Assembly: GCF_039595395.1 (NCBI RefSeq)
Contig: NZ_JBCNLP010000001.1
Location: 1,054,001 to 1,118,000 of the forward strand
Reading direction: 5' to 3'
Length of the DNA stretch: 64,000 nucleotides
Source: Novosphingobium sp.
GTDB taxonomy: Bacteria; Pseudomonadota; Alphaproteobacteria; Sphingomonadales; Sphingomonadaceae
Shown here: one piece after another, positions 1 to 8,233 of the stretch
Layout: every line of letters starts with the position of its first letter
How positions within the stretch are numbered: position 1 is the first letter of the stretch
Position numbers and translations under genes: made by a program
The notes under the pieces: model-generated
Database searches by the model: none
What the model saw: only the letters and a program-made list of their open reading frames with translations
What the model was told of the DNA's origin: nothing

Positions 1-913
1 GCTCATGCCACAGCGCCACATTCTCCAGCGCCGGGGTGACCGCGCCGCGCACCACGCGGGCCAGACCCGTGAGGTTCTCGGTCAGCACCGGGTTGCGCTT
101 GTGCGGCATGGCCGACGAGCCCTTCTGGCCGGGCGAGAAATACTCCTCGGCCTCCAGCACCTCGGTGCGCTGCAGATGGCGGATTTCCACGGCCAGACGC
201 TCGATGCTGCTGGCGACCACGCCCAGCGTGGCGAAGAACATGGCATGGCGGTCACGCGGGATCACCTGTGTGGAGACGGGCTCGACCGACAGGCCCATCT
301 GCTCGGCCACATAGACCTCGACCGAGGGATCGATGTTGGCGAAAGTGCCGACAGCGCCCGAAATCGCACAGGTGGCGATGTCCTCACGCGCCGCGACCAG
401 ACGGGCGCGGTTGCGGGTGAATTCGGCATAGGCCTCGGCCAGCTTCTTGCCGAAGGTGGTGGGCTCGGCATGGATGCCGTGGCTGCGGCCGATGGTCGGC
501 GTGTACTTGTGCTCGAAAGCGCGGCGCTTGATGGCTTCGAGCAGCAGATCGACGTCGGCGATCAGAATGTCGGCGGCGCGCGCGAGCTGCACGGCCAGCG
601 TGGTGTCCAGCACGTCAGAGCTGGTCATGCCCTGATGCATGAAGCGCGCCTCGGGGCCGACCTGCTCGGCCACCCAGTCGAGGAAGGCGATCACGTCATG
701 CTTGAGGATGGCTTCCTTGGCGTCGATGGCGGCAACGTCGATGGAGGGGTTGGTCGCCCACCAGTCCCACAGGGCCTTGGGGCCACTGGCGGGCACGACG
801 CCCAGTTCGCCCAGCTTCTGCGTGGCATGCGCCTCGATCTCGAACCAGATCTTGTAGCGGGCTTCTGCTTCCCAGATGGCGGTCATCTGGGGCCGGGCAT
901 AACGAGGGACCAT
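1..913 (-). CDS. purB: Adenylosuccinate lyase, 3' end beyond window
   Basis: Fumarase/aspartase-superfamily lyase of purine synthesis, cleaving SAICAR and adenylosuccinate in the cytoplasm. The visible 304 residues begin MVPRYARPQMTAIWEAEARY and reach past the superfamily signature GQKGSSAMPHKRNP, which lies at about residues 265-280. The Met-Thr-Ser-Ser-Asp-Val substrate loop (HQGMTSSDVLDT) lies near residue 95 and the catalytic-His segment GRSHGIHAEPTTFG near residue 145. The ATG at 911-913 matches the usual family start. The reading frame runs off the left edge, so roughly the last third of the protein is outside the window. Upstream (914-1010) is plain intergenic sequence before repeat element R1. 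The identification is firm. Confidence 0.95.
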   Translation of the reverse strand, partial: MVPRYARPQMTAIWEAEARYKIWFEIEAHATQKLGELGVVPASGPKALWDWWATNPSIDVAAIDAKEAILKHDVIAFLDWVAEQVGPEARFMHQGMTSSDVLDTTLAVQLARAADILIADVDLLLEAIKRRAFEHKYTPTIGRSHGIHAEPTTFGKKLAEAYAEFTRNRARLVAAREDIATCAISGAVGTFANIDPSVEVYVAEQMGLSVEPVSTQVIPRDRHAMFFATLGVVASSIERLAVEIRHLQRTEVLEAEEYFSPGQKGSSAMPHKRNPVLTENLTGLARVVRGAVTPALENVALWHE

Positions 914-1013
914 GGGCGCTCTCCGAATGGGCAAGGAATTGCGCCGGGCGCTAGGGGGAGATGGGCCGAAAGGCAAGGTTGGAGTCGGGTTTTTGGGTTT
1001 GTGCCTCCGGCGG

Positions 1014-1373
1014 GCAAAGGGCCATCGCCCTTTGCAATCCCTTTATTGCCAGCGTTTGCGCTTTGGGTTCGGCGTTAGGGCTTGACGATCAGCGCGGCGG
1101 GAACCGCTGCTATCGCCAGCATGGCGTAAAGCAAATAAGTCCTGTCCGTCACCCATGCTATGAGCGAGGGGGCCGTCATTCCTCGAGGCCGTTCGAGAGG
1201 CTGCCAGCCATGCTTTCGCAGGTCCTTTACGGCCAGGAAAGCGTAAGAAAGGCCCAGTCCAACGATGAAATAATTCATAAAAGCATGACTTCTTTGTCGC
1301 AGGCCCGGCGCCTTGGTAGCGGCCGATGCACCACGCCGACAATTAAAGGGAGCGCGAGGGCGATGGCCCTCGC
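1014..1373. repeat. Repeat R1: rearranged R-family element flanking a small ORF
   Basis: The left hairpin at 1014-1035 (GCAAAGGGC / GCCCTTTGC) is followed by TGCGCTTTGGGTTCGGCG, the hallmark inner sequence of R-family left ends. The right hairpin at 1354-1373 (GCGAGGGC / GCCCTCGC) is preceded by GCCGACAATTAAAGGGAGC, which is the reverse complement of a left-type end. The copy is therefore bounded by two left-type ends facing each other, with a 67-codon ORF between them. It is the most diverged member of the family. Confidence 0.6.
1075..1278 (-). CDS. Small two-helix membrane protein, unknown function
   Basis: A 67-residue protein starting MNYFIVGLGLSYAFLAVKDL. There are two hydrophobic stretches, at about residues 3-18 and 45-63, separated by a basic, polar segment (KHGWQPLERPRG). 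This predicts a small inner-membrane hairpin protein with the loop in the cytoplasm. I do not recognise the family. It sits between the two hairpin ends of repeat R1, and its stop codon is only about 40 bases from the left hairpin. A longer overlapping frame exists at 1043-1342 but encodes low-complexity sequence. Chance retention of an ORF inside a repeat cannot be excluded. Confidence 0.5.
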   Translation of the reverse strand: MNYFIVGLGLSYAFLAVKDLRKHGWQPLERPRGMTAPSLIAWVTDRTYLLYAMLAIAAVPAALIVKP

Positions 1374-1406
1374 ATCTTCACTTCCTTCTTCAAAACTTCA
1401 ACTCCC

Positions 1407-2201
1407 TTAAATCAACCCCTTCGCCCGGAGCGAAACATGCCCCTCGCGCCCGATGATGATGTGGTCATGCACCGTGATCGACAGCAACCGCCCCGCCTCG
1501 GCGATACGGTTGGTCATCTGGATATCGGCGCGGCTGGGCTCGGGGTTGCCGGAGGGGTGGTTGTGGACAAGGATCAGCGCCGAAGCCCCCAGATCCAGCG
1601 CCCGGCGGATGACCTCGCGCGGGTGGATGGCGGCTTCGTCGATGCTGCCGTCCGCGACATGCTCGTCGCGGATCAGGCGGTTTTTCAGATCGAGATACAG
1701 CACCCGCACCCGCTCCACCGAGAGATGCGCCATATCGATGGTGAGATACTCGATCAGCTTGCTCCACGTATCGAGCAGCGGCTTTTCGGACGCCTGCGTG
1801 CGCGCCAAACGCCGTGTGGCCAGCGACACGATCCGCACCGCCGCCGCGCTGGTCTCGCCCATGCCGGGGTGGCCTGCCAAGGCTCCGGGATCGGCGTTGA
1901 ACACGCCTGCCAGAGAGCCAAAGCGGGCAATCAGCGCCTTGGCCAATGGCTTCGTATCCCGGCGCGGGATGGCGGTGGCGAGGAGATATTCGAGGATCTC
2001 GTAATCGGCCAGGGCCTCGGCTCCGCCCTCAAGAAGCCGCTTGCGCAGGCGGGCGCGGTGGCCTTCGGTTTCTGGCGCAGGTGTGGGCTTTTCCGCTTTG
2101 GTTGCGGGCACTTCGGGGGGCGACGAGCCTATCGCGGCGAAGGCCTCCTCGAACAATTCGGGATGCGGCCGGGAATCGCGAAGCCTGTCCTTATCATCCA
2201 T
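1407..2201 (-). CDS. radC: RadC family JAB-domain protein
   Basis: A 264-residue RadC-family protein. An N-terminal helix-hairpin-helix region (LADYEILEYLLATAIPRRDT and HPGMGETSAAAV) precedes a JAB/MPN metalloprotease-like domain. The JAMM metal site HNHPSGNPEPSRAD is intact at about residues 213-226. The family was once linked to DNA repair but its substrate is unsettled. The open frame extends upstream to 2462, but residues before MDDKDRL are low-complexity and overlap the divergent ydbH, so I take the ATG at 2199-2201; an ATG at 2222 is an alternative. RadC and ydbH are divergent with about 80 bp between their starts. Confidence 0.88.
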   Translation of the reverse strand: MDDKDRLRDSRPHPELFEEAFAAIGSSPPEVPATKAEKPTPAPETEGHRARLRKRLLEGGAEALADYEILEYLLATAIPRRDTKPLAKALIARFGSLAGVFNADPGALAGHPGMGETSAAAVRIVSLATRRLARTQASEKPLLDTWSKLIEYLTIDMAHLSVERVRVLYLDLKNRLIRDEHVADGSIDEAAIHPREVIRRALDLGASALILVHNHPSGNPEPSRADIQMTNRIAEAGRLLSITVHDHIIIGREGHVSLRAKGLI

Positions 2202-2280
2202 CGCCGCTGCCGCCCGCCCCATAGCTATGCCGGAAGGACAAGCATTGCCTTTCGGCGGCCTCTCGCGCAAGAGGGCGGGA

Positions 2281-5200
2281 ATGATCGATCTCGGGGGCAA
2301 TACCCAGACTGATGAGCAGGATAGCATGGTGGGTGAGCCCGCCGTGCCTCTTCGTGCGCGCTCAAGCTGGAAGCGCCGTGCGCTGGTCAGCGCGGGCGGG
2401 GTCAGCGCCGTTCTGGTGCTCGCGCTGGGCGCGGGCTGGATCTGGCGCGATGCCATCGCCAAAAAGCTGATCGATCACCAGCTTGAGGCGTGGAAGCTGC
2501 CCGCGCGCTATCGCGTGGCCGAGGTGGGCGCGACTCACATCGAGCTGGCCGATGTCAGTGTCGGCAATCCCGCTCATCCCGATTTTACCGCCGGCCGGCT
2601 GCTGATCGAGGTTTCGACCGGCGGCGCGATCAAGGGGCTGGGCCGCGTCACGCTGGAGCATGTGCGGCTGGCCGGGCGCTGGCGGGACGGCAAGCTGTCT
2701 CTGGGCGAGCTGGACCGGCTGATGTCCTCCTCCTCGGGCCCGTCGGGCCTGCCCAATGTCGAGCTGGTGCTGCGCGATGCCCAAGGGCGGCTGGAGACGC
2801 CCGCAGGCGCTGTTTCATTGACGGCAGCGGGTGCGGGCCATCTGCGCAATGGCTTTGCCGGAACGCTGGCGCTGCGCGCGCCGCATCTGGAAGGGCAGGG
2901 CTGCGAGGGCGGAGCCAGCCTCGACGGGCGGCTTTCCGTGGCGCAGGGCAGGCCGAGGCTGACCGGGCCGCTCGATCTCACCGGGCTGCATTGCAATCTG
3001 AAGAACCTGCATCTCGATCCGGCGCGCGTCGCCATCGATGCCAGGGGCGACGCCGATCTGTCGGGCGGCGAGGCGATCCTCGATCTGGCGCCGGTGCGTC
3101 TGGCCACCGGCATGGGCGGCGCGGGCGCTCTGGCGGGCCATGCCCAGATGACGCTGCGCAATGGCCGCATGGCGGCGGGCTGGGATCTGACCGGGCAGGG
3201 AGTGACCCTGCCGGGCATCGCGGCGCGCAGGATCGGCGTCGATGGCCGCATCAGCGGCGGCGCCAATCTCAGCCATGCCACGGCCGAGGGCAATTTCTCC
3301 GGCGAGGGTGTCACGCCCGATTCGCATGTGATGGCCACGCTGGCCGGGTGGCGCCGCTCGGCACAGGGCACACTGGTGGCGCCGCTGCTGGCGCGGCTGT
3401 CGGCGGGGCTGGAGCGTGAAGGTCTGGGCAGCAAGCTGAAGGGCACATGGACGATGCGCCGGGGCGATCGCGGCTTCAGCCTGGTGATCCCCACCGCGCG
3501 CTGGTCGGGCCCGCGCGCGCATCTGGAAGGTTCGCGCCTGATGGTGACGGGCGGTGGGCTGACGGGCAATCTGGCGCTGAGCGGCGGCGATCTGCCGACG
3601 ATGAATCTGCGCGTTGCTCCGGTGCGTGGTGGGCAGAGCGCTCAGCTCGCCATCGCGCCCTGGGCCGCCGATGGCGCGGCGATCACCGTGCCCGCGCTGC
3701 ATATCGAAGAGCGCGGCGGGCGCGTGGCGATGGCGGGTCAGGTGCTGGTCTCGGGCGCGGTGCCGGGCGGCGTGGTGCGTGATCTCGACCTGCCGGTCGC
3801 GGGTGACTGGACCGCGCGCGAAGGTCTGGTGCTGGGCCGGACCTGCGCTCCGGTGCATTTCGCCGGGGCCACCTTCGGTTCGCTCGATCTTGCGGCGGGT
3901 TCGCTCGATCTGTGTCCGGGCGATGCAGCGCCGGGCGCGCCGCATGCCGTGCTGGCGGTGGGCAGCAGCGCGCTGCATTGGGGCGCCAATGTGCCCAGCC
4001 TGTCCTTGTCGGGCACGCTCTCGGGCGAGGCGCTGCATGTCGCCAGCGGGCCGCTCGCGCTGGGCGAGCGCCATGCGCAGGCGCAGGACATCGCGCTGGT
4101 GCTGGGCGCCGGATCGGATGCCACCCGCGCGCATCTCGACCGCCTGAGCGCCGATCTGGGCGATTCGGAAGGCTTGCGCGGCACGGTGGAGGGCGGATCG
4201 CTGGCTTTGGCCGCGCTGCCCATGAACCTCACCGCTTTCAACAGCCCCTGGCGCTGGAGCGATGGCGCGCTGGTGATGGATGGCGCCTCGCTGGCGATCA
4301 GCGACCGCACGCCTGCCGCTCCGGCTGGCGGCACCGCGCCTGATGCGCGTTTCGAGCCGCTGGTGGCGCGCGGTGTGACGGGGCGGCTGGTCAACAATGT
4401 GCTGACCGCTCAGGGCGAGGTGCGCTCGGCGGGCAGCGACCGGGTGCTGGCGCAGGTCAGCCTGACGCATGACCTTTCGGCCACGCGCGGCACACTGGAT
4501 GCCAAGGCGCCTGCGCTGACCTTCGGCAAGGGCTTCCAACCCGAGGATGTCAGCAAGCTGAGCAAGGGCGTGATCGCCGACGCCTCGGGCGTGCTGACCG
4601 CCGACGCGCATATCGCCTGGCGCAATGGGCGCATCACCTCCGGCGGCCATGTCTCCAGCGAGGGCTTCGATTTCGCCAGCGCGGCGGGCCCGGTGCGCGG
4701 CGTGAAGGGCAGTGTGACCTTCACCGATCTGCTGAACACCGTCACCGCGCCCAACCAGCATCTGACCGTGGGGTCGATCAACCCTGGCATCGAGGCCGAC
4801 AATGGCGATGTGATCTTCGCCATCGAGCCCAACCATCAGTTGCGCGTCAGCCGCGCGGAATGGCCCTTCCTCAACGGGCGCATGTGGATGGAGCCCTTCG
4901 TGCTGCGCTTCGGCGAGGTGGAGGCGCGCAGGTTCTCGCTCGATGTCGAGGGGATCGATGCGGCGGAATTCCTCACCCACATGGATATGTCGAATCTGAA
5001 CGCGACGGGCCTGTTCGATGGCCATCTGCCGCTGGTCTTCGACGACAAGGGCGGCCATGTGGTGGGCGGCTATCTCACCGCGCGCGAACCGGGCGGCACG
5101 GTGGCCTATATCGGCGCGCTGACCTACAAGAACCTGTCGCCCAGCGCGAATTTCGCCTTCCGCACGCTGCGCGATCTCAAATATGAGCATATGCGCATCG

Positions 5201-5541
5201 ACATGAACGGCGATCTGGCGGGCGAGCTCGTCAGCCGGGTCGAGCTGCGCGGGCTGACGCAGGGCAAGAAGGCCTCGCGCAACATCCTTACGCGGCAGAT
5301 CGCCAAGCTGCCGATCCAGTTCAACGTCAATCTGCGCGCGCCCTTCTACAGCCTGATCGGCTCGGTGCGCAGCCTGTATGATCCCAAGGCGGTCGCCGAT
5401 CCGCGCAGCGTGGGGCTGGTGGACAAGGACGGCAAGCCTGTCGCCGCCCCTGCCACGACACCTTCTCAGCCTGCCGCAAATCCGGCACAATCCCCTCAAT
5501 CCACCGGCATTCAGCCTCCAGTCAGCGAGCATCGTCCATGA
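2281..5541 (+). CDS. ydbH: YdbH-like AsmA-family intermembrane lipid transport protein
   Basis: A 1086-residue protein with a cytoplasmic N-terminus, one membrane anchor (about residues 32-52, VSAVLVLALGAGWIW) and a very long periplasmic beta-rich region of the TamB/YhdP/YdbH type. The C-terminal third (NATGLFDGHLPLVFDDKGG, VAYIGALTYKNLSP, FRTLRDLKYEHMRIDMNGDL) matches the YdbH dicarboxylate-transport-like domain. In E. coli YdbH helps carry phospholipids from the inner to the outer membrane, redundantly with TamB and YhdP. The identification is supported by YnbE and YdbL following in the same order. The ATG at 2281 was chosen because AGAGGGCGGG lies just before it; 2227 and 2326 are alternatives. 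It overlaps ynbE by 4 bp (ATGA). Confidence 0.85.
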   Translation: MIDLGGNTQTDEQDSMVGEPAVPLRARSSWKRRALVSAGGVSAVLVLALGAGWIWRDAIAKKLIDHQLEAWKLPARYRVAEVGATHIELADVSVGNPAHPDFTAGRLLIEVSTGGAIKGLGRVTLEHVRLAGRWRDGKLSLGELDRLMSSSSGPSGLPNVELVLRDAQGRLETPAGAVSLTAAGAGHLRNGFAGTLALRAPHLEGQGCEGGASLDGRLSVAQGRPRLTGPLDLTGLHCNLKNLHLDPARVAIDARGDADLSGGEAILDLAPVRLATGMGGAGALAGHAQMTLRNGRMAAGWDLTGQGVTLPGIAARRIGVDGRISGGANLSHATAEGNFSGEGVTPDSHVMATLAGWRRSAQGTLVAPLLARLSAGLEREGLGSKLKGTWTMRRGDRGFSLVIPTARWSGPRAHLEGSRLMVTGGGLTGNLALSGGDLPTMNLRVAPVRGGQSAQLAIAPWAADGAAITVPALHIEERGGRVAMAGQVLVSGAVPGGVVRDLDLPVAGDWTAREGLVLGRTCAPVHFAGATFGSLDLAAGSLDLCPGDAAPGAPHAVLAVGSSALHWGANVPSLSLSGTLSGEALHVASGPLALGERHAQAQDIALVLGAGSDATRAHLDRLSADLGDSEGLRGTVEGGSLALAALPMNLTAFNSPWRWSDGALVMDGASLAISDRTPAAPAGGTAPDARFEPLVARGVTGRLVNNVLTAQGEVRSAGSDRVLAQVSLTHDLSATRGTLDAKAPALTFGKGFQPEDVSKLSKGVIADASGVLTADAHIAWRNGRITSGGHVSSEGFDFASAAGPVRGVKGSVTFTDLLNTVTAPNQHLTVGSINPGIEADNGDVIFAIEPNHQLRVSRAEWPFLNGRMWMEPFVLRFGEVEARRFSLDVEGIDAAEFLTHMDMSNLNATGLFDGHLPLVFDDKGGHVVGGYLTAREPGGTVAYIGALTYKNLSPSANFAFRTLRDLKYEHMRIDMNGDLAGELVSRVELRGLTQGKKASRNILTRQIAKLPIQFNVNLRAPFYSLIGSVRSLYDPKAVADPRSVGLVDKDGKPVAAPATTPSQPAANPAQSPQSTGIQPPVSEHRP

Positions 5542-5786
5542 AGAGCATTAGCTTCGCCACGCGCGACGCGACCCGTCGGGCCTTTAGGAAACCCGCTCTC
5601 GGGCGACGCGCTTGCGCACTGGCGGCTGTGATGGCAGGCTCGGTGATGACGGCAGGGTGCATCACGCTCAACGCGCCCGACAAGGCGATCGTCATCGAGC
5701 TGAACATCAAGATCGAACAGGATGTCGTCTACAAGCTGGCACCCGACGTCCAGCAGACGGTGGACAAGAACAAGGATATCTTCTGA
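5538..5786 (+). CDS. ynbE: YnbE-like outer-membrane lipoprotein
   Basis: An 82-residue lipoprotein. A basic N-terminus is followed by a hydrophobic core (CALAAVMAGSVMTAGC) with a lipobox whose acylated Cys is near residue 40. The mature part (ITLNAPDKAIVIELNIKI, then EQDVVYKLAPDVQQ) is typical of YnbE. In E. coli YnbE multimerises and pairs with the C-terminal edge of YdbH to extend the lipid bridge to the outer membrane. Here it is translationally coupled at both ends: its ATG overlaps the ydbH stop (ATGA) and its TGA overlaps the ydbL ATG (TGATG). The N-terminal leader is longer than usual, so a later start is possible. Confidence 0.85.
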   Translation: MKSISFATRDATRRAFRKPALGRRACALAAVMAGSVMTAGCITLNAPDKAIVIELNIKIEQDVVYKLAPDVQQTVDKNKDIF

Positions 5787-6178
5787 TGGCCAAGGGTTTC
5801 GTTATCGCTGCCGCTCTGGCTGCAGTCACCCTGAGTGCTATGGCTTCCGGGCCCGCCTATGCGCAGGACCGCGACCCGGCCTATGCCGCCGCGCGCTCGG
5901 CCGGGCAGGTGGGTGAGCTGCCCACCGGCTATCTGGGGGCGGTGGGCTCGGCGCCCGCGCCGGTGGCCCGCATGGTCGAGGACCTCAACATCAAGCGCAA
6001 GTCGGTCTATGCCCAGCACGCCAAGGAGCAGGGCGTGACGATCGAGGCCTATGCCTTCACCACCGGCTGCAATCTGATCGAGAAGACCAGCCCCGGCGAG
6101 AAGTACATGGGCACCGACGGCCAGTGGCACACGCGCGGCGGCGAGAAGCCGCTGCGCGATGCGCGTTGCCCCGGCTGA
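5786..6178 (+). CDS. ydbL: YdbL-like periplasmic protein (DUF1318)
   Basis: A 130-residue exported protein. The signal peptide (FVIAAALAAVTLSAMASGPAYAQ) probably ends after residue 26. The mature part has the DUF1318 pattern: AAARSAGQVGELPTGYLG, then a helix around NIKRKSVYAQHAKEQGVTIE. The C-terminal stretch FTTGCNLIEKTSPGEKYMG carries a free Cys. YdbL is the third component of the YdbH-YnbE system and is thought to modulate YnbE assembly. The start shares one base with the ynbE stop. An imperfect hairpin follows 25 bp after the stop. Confidence 0.85.
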   Translation: MAKGFVIAAALAAVTLSAMASGPAYAQDRDPAYAAARSAGQVGELPTGYLGAVGSAPAPVARMVEDLNIKRKSVYAQHAKEQGVTIEAYAFTTGCNLIEKTSPGEKYMGTDGQWHTRGGEKPLRDARCPG

Positions 6179-6616
6179 CCTTCAGCTTTTGGAAAGCAAC
6201 GCATCGCCCGGTTGCCCCGATCAAGGGCAATCGGGCGATTCGCGTATGGGGCTGCGGGCAAAGCTGTCCTAGATGTCCGAGGCTTGCATCGGGCCTTTTG
6301 CGCGTGGGACGGTGTGACAGCTTTGCCGTGAAATTGTCATGAGCTGTGCAAAGCGTTTACAAACCCTTTCTCCCGCTTTTCCCGCGACAAAGCGGCGCGA
6401 AGGGCCGGAAATCAGTCGCTTTCAAGGGAATTTTTTGCCCCGGCTCCGGCTCGGCCCCTTGCAACGCCGGCATCGCTTCCCACTTTCGACCCATCACCGA
6501 CCGCCACGGGCGGTTGACTTGGATGCACCCCCCGCTTAAGGGCCACAGCGCCCCGGGCGGGCGAGCGTTGCCCATGTGTTAGACCCCTCAGGGCCTTAGT
6601 GGCCGGGACGAAAGAC
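6179..6616. other. Intergenic region before the atp operon
   Basis: 438 bp without a convincing gene; short ORFs on both strands have no family features. An imperfect stem-loop at 6203-6240 (ATCGCCCGGTTGCCC against GGGCAATCGGGCGAT, one G-T pair) lies just after ydbL and may end that transcript, although no T-run follows. The AT-richer stretch 6330-6430 would be the natural place for the atp promoter, but I cannot single out -35/-10 hexamers. Confidence 0.5.
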
Positions 6617-6940
6617 ATGGAAGACGATACAAACGCACGGAACCCTGTTGGCGAAGACCAGCGCATGACAGCGCTCGACGAACGGATCAAAGCCGTGCGC
6701 GAGCGCGAGGAAGCGCGGACCAAGCCAACGGCGGGCGCGGAGGCCGATGCGAATTACCGCATGGGAAGCCGTGTTCTGGCCGAGCTGATCGGGGGGATCG
6801 GCGGCGGAGCTTTCATTGGCTGGGTCATCGACCAGGCCATTGGGAGGAAGTCGCACTGGGGTCTGCTGGTGGTGATGGCGCTCGGCGCTTTTGTCGCTTT
6901 CAGAAACATCTTCCGGATTTCCGGCTCTTCCCAGGGCTGA
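6617..6940 (+). CDS. atpI: ATP synthase protein I (AtpI-like)
   Basis: A 107-residue protein starting MEDDTNARNPVGEDQRMTAL. It has a charged N-terminal third (ALDERIKAVREREEARTK) followed by a Gly-rich transmembrane hairpin: VLAELIGGIGGGAFIGWVID at about residues 52-71 and WGLLVVMALGAFVAFRNIFR at about 80-100. This is the AtpI/F0F1-assembly pattern of alphaproteobacteria, where AtpI helps assemble the c-ring. It is the first gene of the F0 operon, about 100 bp before atpB. An in-frame GTG at 6599 is an alternative start; the ATG at 6617 fits the family better. Confidence 0.88.
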   Translation: MEDDTNARNPVGEDQRMTALDERIKAVREREEARTKPTAGAEADANYRMGSRVLAELIGGIGGGAFIGWVIDQAIGRKSHWGLLVVMALGAFVAFRNIFRISGSSQG

Positions 6941-7042
6941 TCTCTCGCAAAGGAGCGGGCGATCGGCGGCAGGACAATGCCTCGCAAGCGGCATTCCCGG
7001 CCACCCTCGGGCAGGGCCCACATAGGTATGAGGGCGTAAAAC

Positions 7043-7828
7043 GTGGCGGAACACGGTCGTGTCGATCCCATGGCGCAGTTCAAGATCGAGCCGCTTTTCG
7101 GCACCGATCATTGGGCCATCGCCGGTCACAACATTGCCTTCACCAATTCCGCGCTGTGGATGGCGATCACCACCGTGGCGCTGTGGATTTTCGTGGCAGG
7201 CGGCATGAAGCGCGCGCTGGTTCCCGGCCGCTGGCAGATGGCGGTCGAAACCATGACCGGCTTCATCGATGGCCTGCTGGCCGCCAACATCGGCCCCAAT
7301 GGCAAGAAGTATGTGCCTTACATCTTCTCGCTGTTCATGTTCATCCTGTTCGCCAACATTCTGGGCCTGCTGCCGCTGAGCCTGCTTGGCGTGCATCCCT
7401 TCACCTTCACCAGCCACTTCTCGGTCACGGGCGTGCTGGCGATCCTGTCTTTCTCGATCGTGCTGATCGTCGGCTTCGCCAAGCACAAGCTGCATTTCTT
7501 CAGCCTCTTCGTGCCGCATGGCACGCCGGTGTGGCTGCTGTGGCTGATCCCGATCATCGAGCTGATCTCCTTCCTCGTGCGTCCTTTCTCTCTCGCGCTG
7601 CGTCTTTTCGTCGCGATGATGGCCGGCCACGTTCTGCTTGAGGTGCTCTCCAGCTTCGTCATCAGCTCGGCCAATTCGGGCCTGCTGTGGGGCGGCGTGG
7701 TGGGTCTGCCCAGCTTCCTTCTGATGATTGCCATCTGCGCCCTGGAAATCCTGGTCGCCGGCATTCAGGCCTATGTTTTCGCGCTGTTGACCTCGCTGTA
7801 TCTCAACGACGCCGAGAATCTTCACTAA
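7043..7828 (+). CDS. atpB: ATP synthase F0 subunit a
   Basis: A 261-residue integral membrane stator subunit forming the proton half-channels against the c-ring. The opening residues up to MAQFKIEPLF are typical of sphingomonad AtpB, which supports the GTG start at 7043 over the ATG at 7070. Five to six transmembrane segments are visible. The conserved helix VRPFSLALRLFVAMMAGHVL (about residues 178-197) carries the essential arginine, and the last helix IAICALEILVAGIQAYVFAL is canonical. It lies between atpI and atpE. The F1 genes are not in this window, as usual for alphaproteobacteria with split atp loci. Confidence 0.97.
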   Translation: MAEHGRVDPMAQFKIEPLFGTDHWAIAGHNIAFTNSALWMAITTVALWIFVAGGMKRALVPGRWQMAVETMTGFIDGLLAANIGPNGKKYVPYIFSLFMFILFANILGLLPLSLLGVHPFTFTSHFSVTGVLAILSFSIVLIVGFAKHKLHFFSLFVPHGTPVWLLWLIPIIELISFLVRPFSLALRLFVAMMAGHVLLEVLSSFVISSANSGLLWGGVVGLPSFLLMIAICALEILVAGIQAYVFALLTSLYLNDAENLH

Positions 7829-7874
7829 GTTACTGTTCAACCTGCAAGAATTTACGAAACAAGGAGTTACTGAA

Positions 7875-8102
7875 ATGGACGCAACTGCCGCCAAGCTCGT
7901 CGGTGCCGGTCTGGCCGCCATCGGTGCCGGTATCGCCGCCATCGGCGTGGGTAACGTCTTCGGTTCGTTCCTGGAAAGCGCTCTGCGCAACCCCGGCGCT
8001 GCCGACGGCCAGCAGGGCCGCCTGTTCATCGGCTTCGCCGCCGCCGAACTTCTGGGTCTGCTGTCGTTCGTCGTCGCGATGATCCTGATCTTCGTCGCCT
8101 AA
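7875..8102 (+). CDS. atpE: ATP synthase F0 subunit c
   Basis: A 75-residue helical hairpin proteolipid of the rotor ring. Helix 1 is Gly/Ala-rich (AAIGAGIAAIGVGNVFGSF), the polar loop is LRNPGAADGQQGRL, and helix 2 carries the ion-binding Glu58 in GFAAAELLGLLSF. The surroundings of Glu58 lack the extra polar ligands typical of sodium-binding rings, so a proton-coupled ring is inferred. A good ribosome site (AAGGAG) lies 5-10 bases before the ATG. A strong hairpin follows in the gap before the b' gene, consistent with the high c:b stoichiometry needing differential expression. Confidence 0.97.
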   Translation: MDATAAKLVGAGLAAIGAGIAAIGVGNVFGSFLESALRNPGAADGQQGRLFIGFAAAELLGLLSFVVAMILIFVA

Positions 8103-8117
8103 GCAGGTTCGAAAAGG

Positions 8118-8152
8118 GCCGGGGCATGCGGGTTCACCCTGCACGCCCCGGC
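8118..8152 (+). terminator. Stem-loop between atpE and the b' gene
   Basis: The arms GCCGGGGC and GCCCCGGC enclose an inner GC-rich loop and are followed by a short pyrimidine stretch rather than a real T-run. The position directly after the most highly translated cistron suggests partial termination or 3'-end protection of the atpE message. Confidence 0.55.
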
Positions 8153-8233
8153 TCCTTTCTATCCAGCTTCCCCGGCTTACGCCTGCGCTGACGTCCTTAA
8201 CGGGCAAGGCGCCTACGACACCGGACACTGACG

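Noticed and set aside
961..1410. A 149-codon plus-strand ORF in the purB-radC spacer
   Set aside because: It reads through both ends of repeat R1, has no family features, and conflicts with the minus-strand membrane ORF.
2815..5532. A 905-codon minus-strand ORF opposite ydbH
   Set aside because: An antisense shadow with Arg/Ala/His-rich composition. ydbH is supported by its ynbE and ydbL neighbours.
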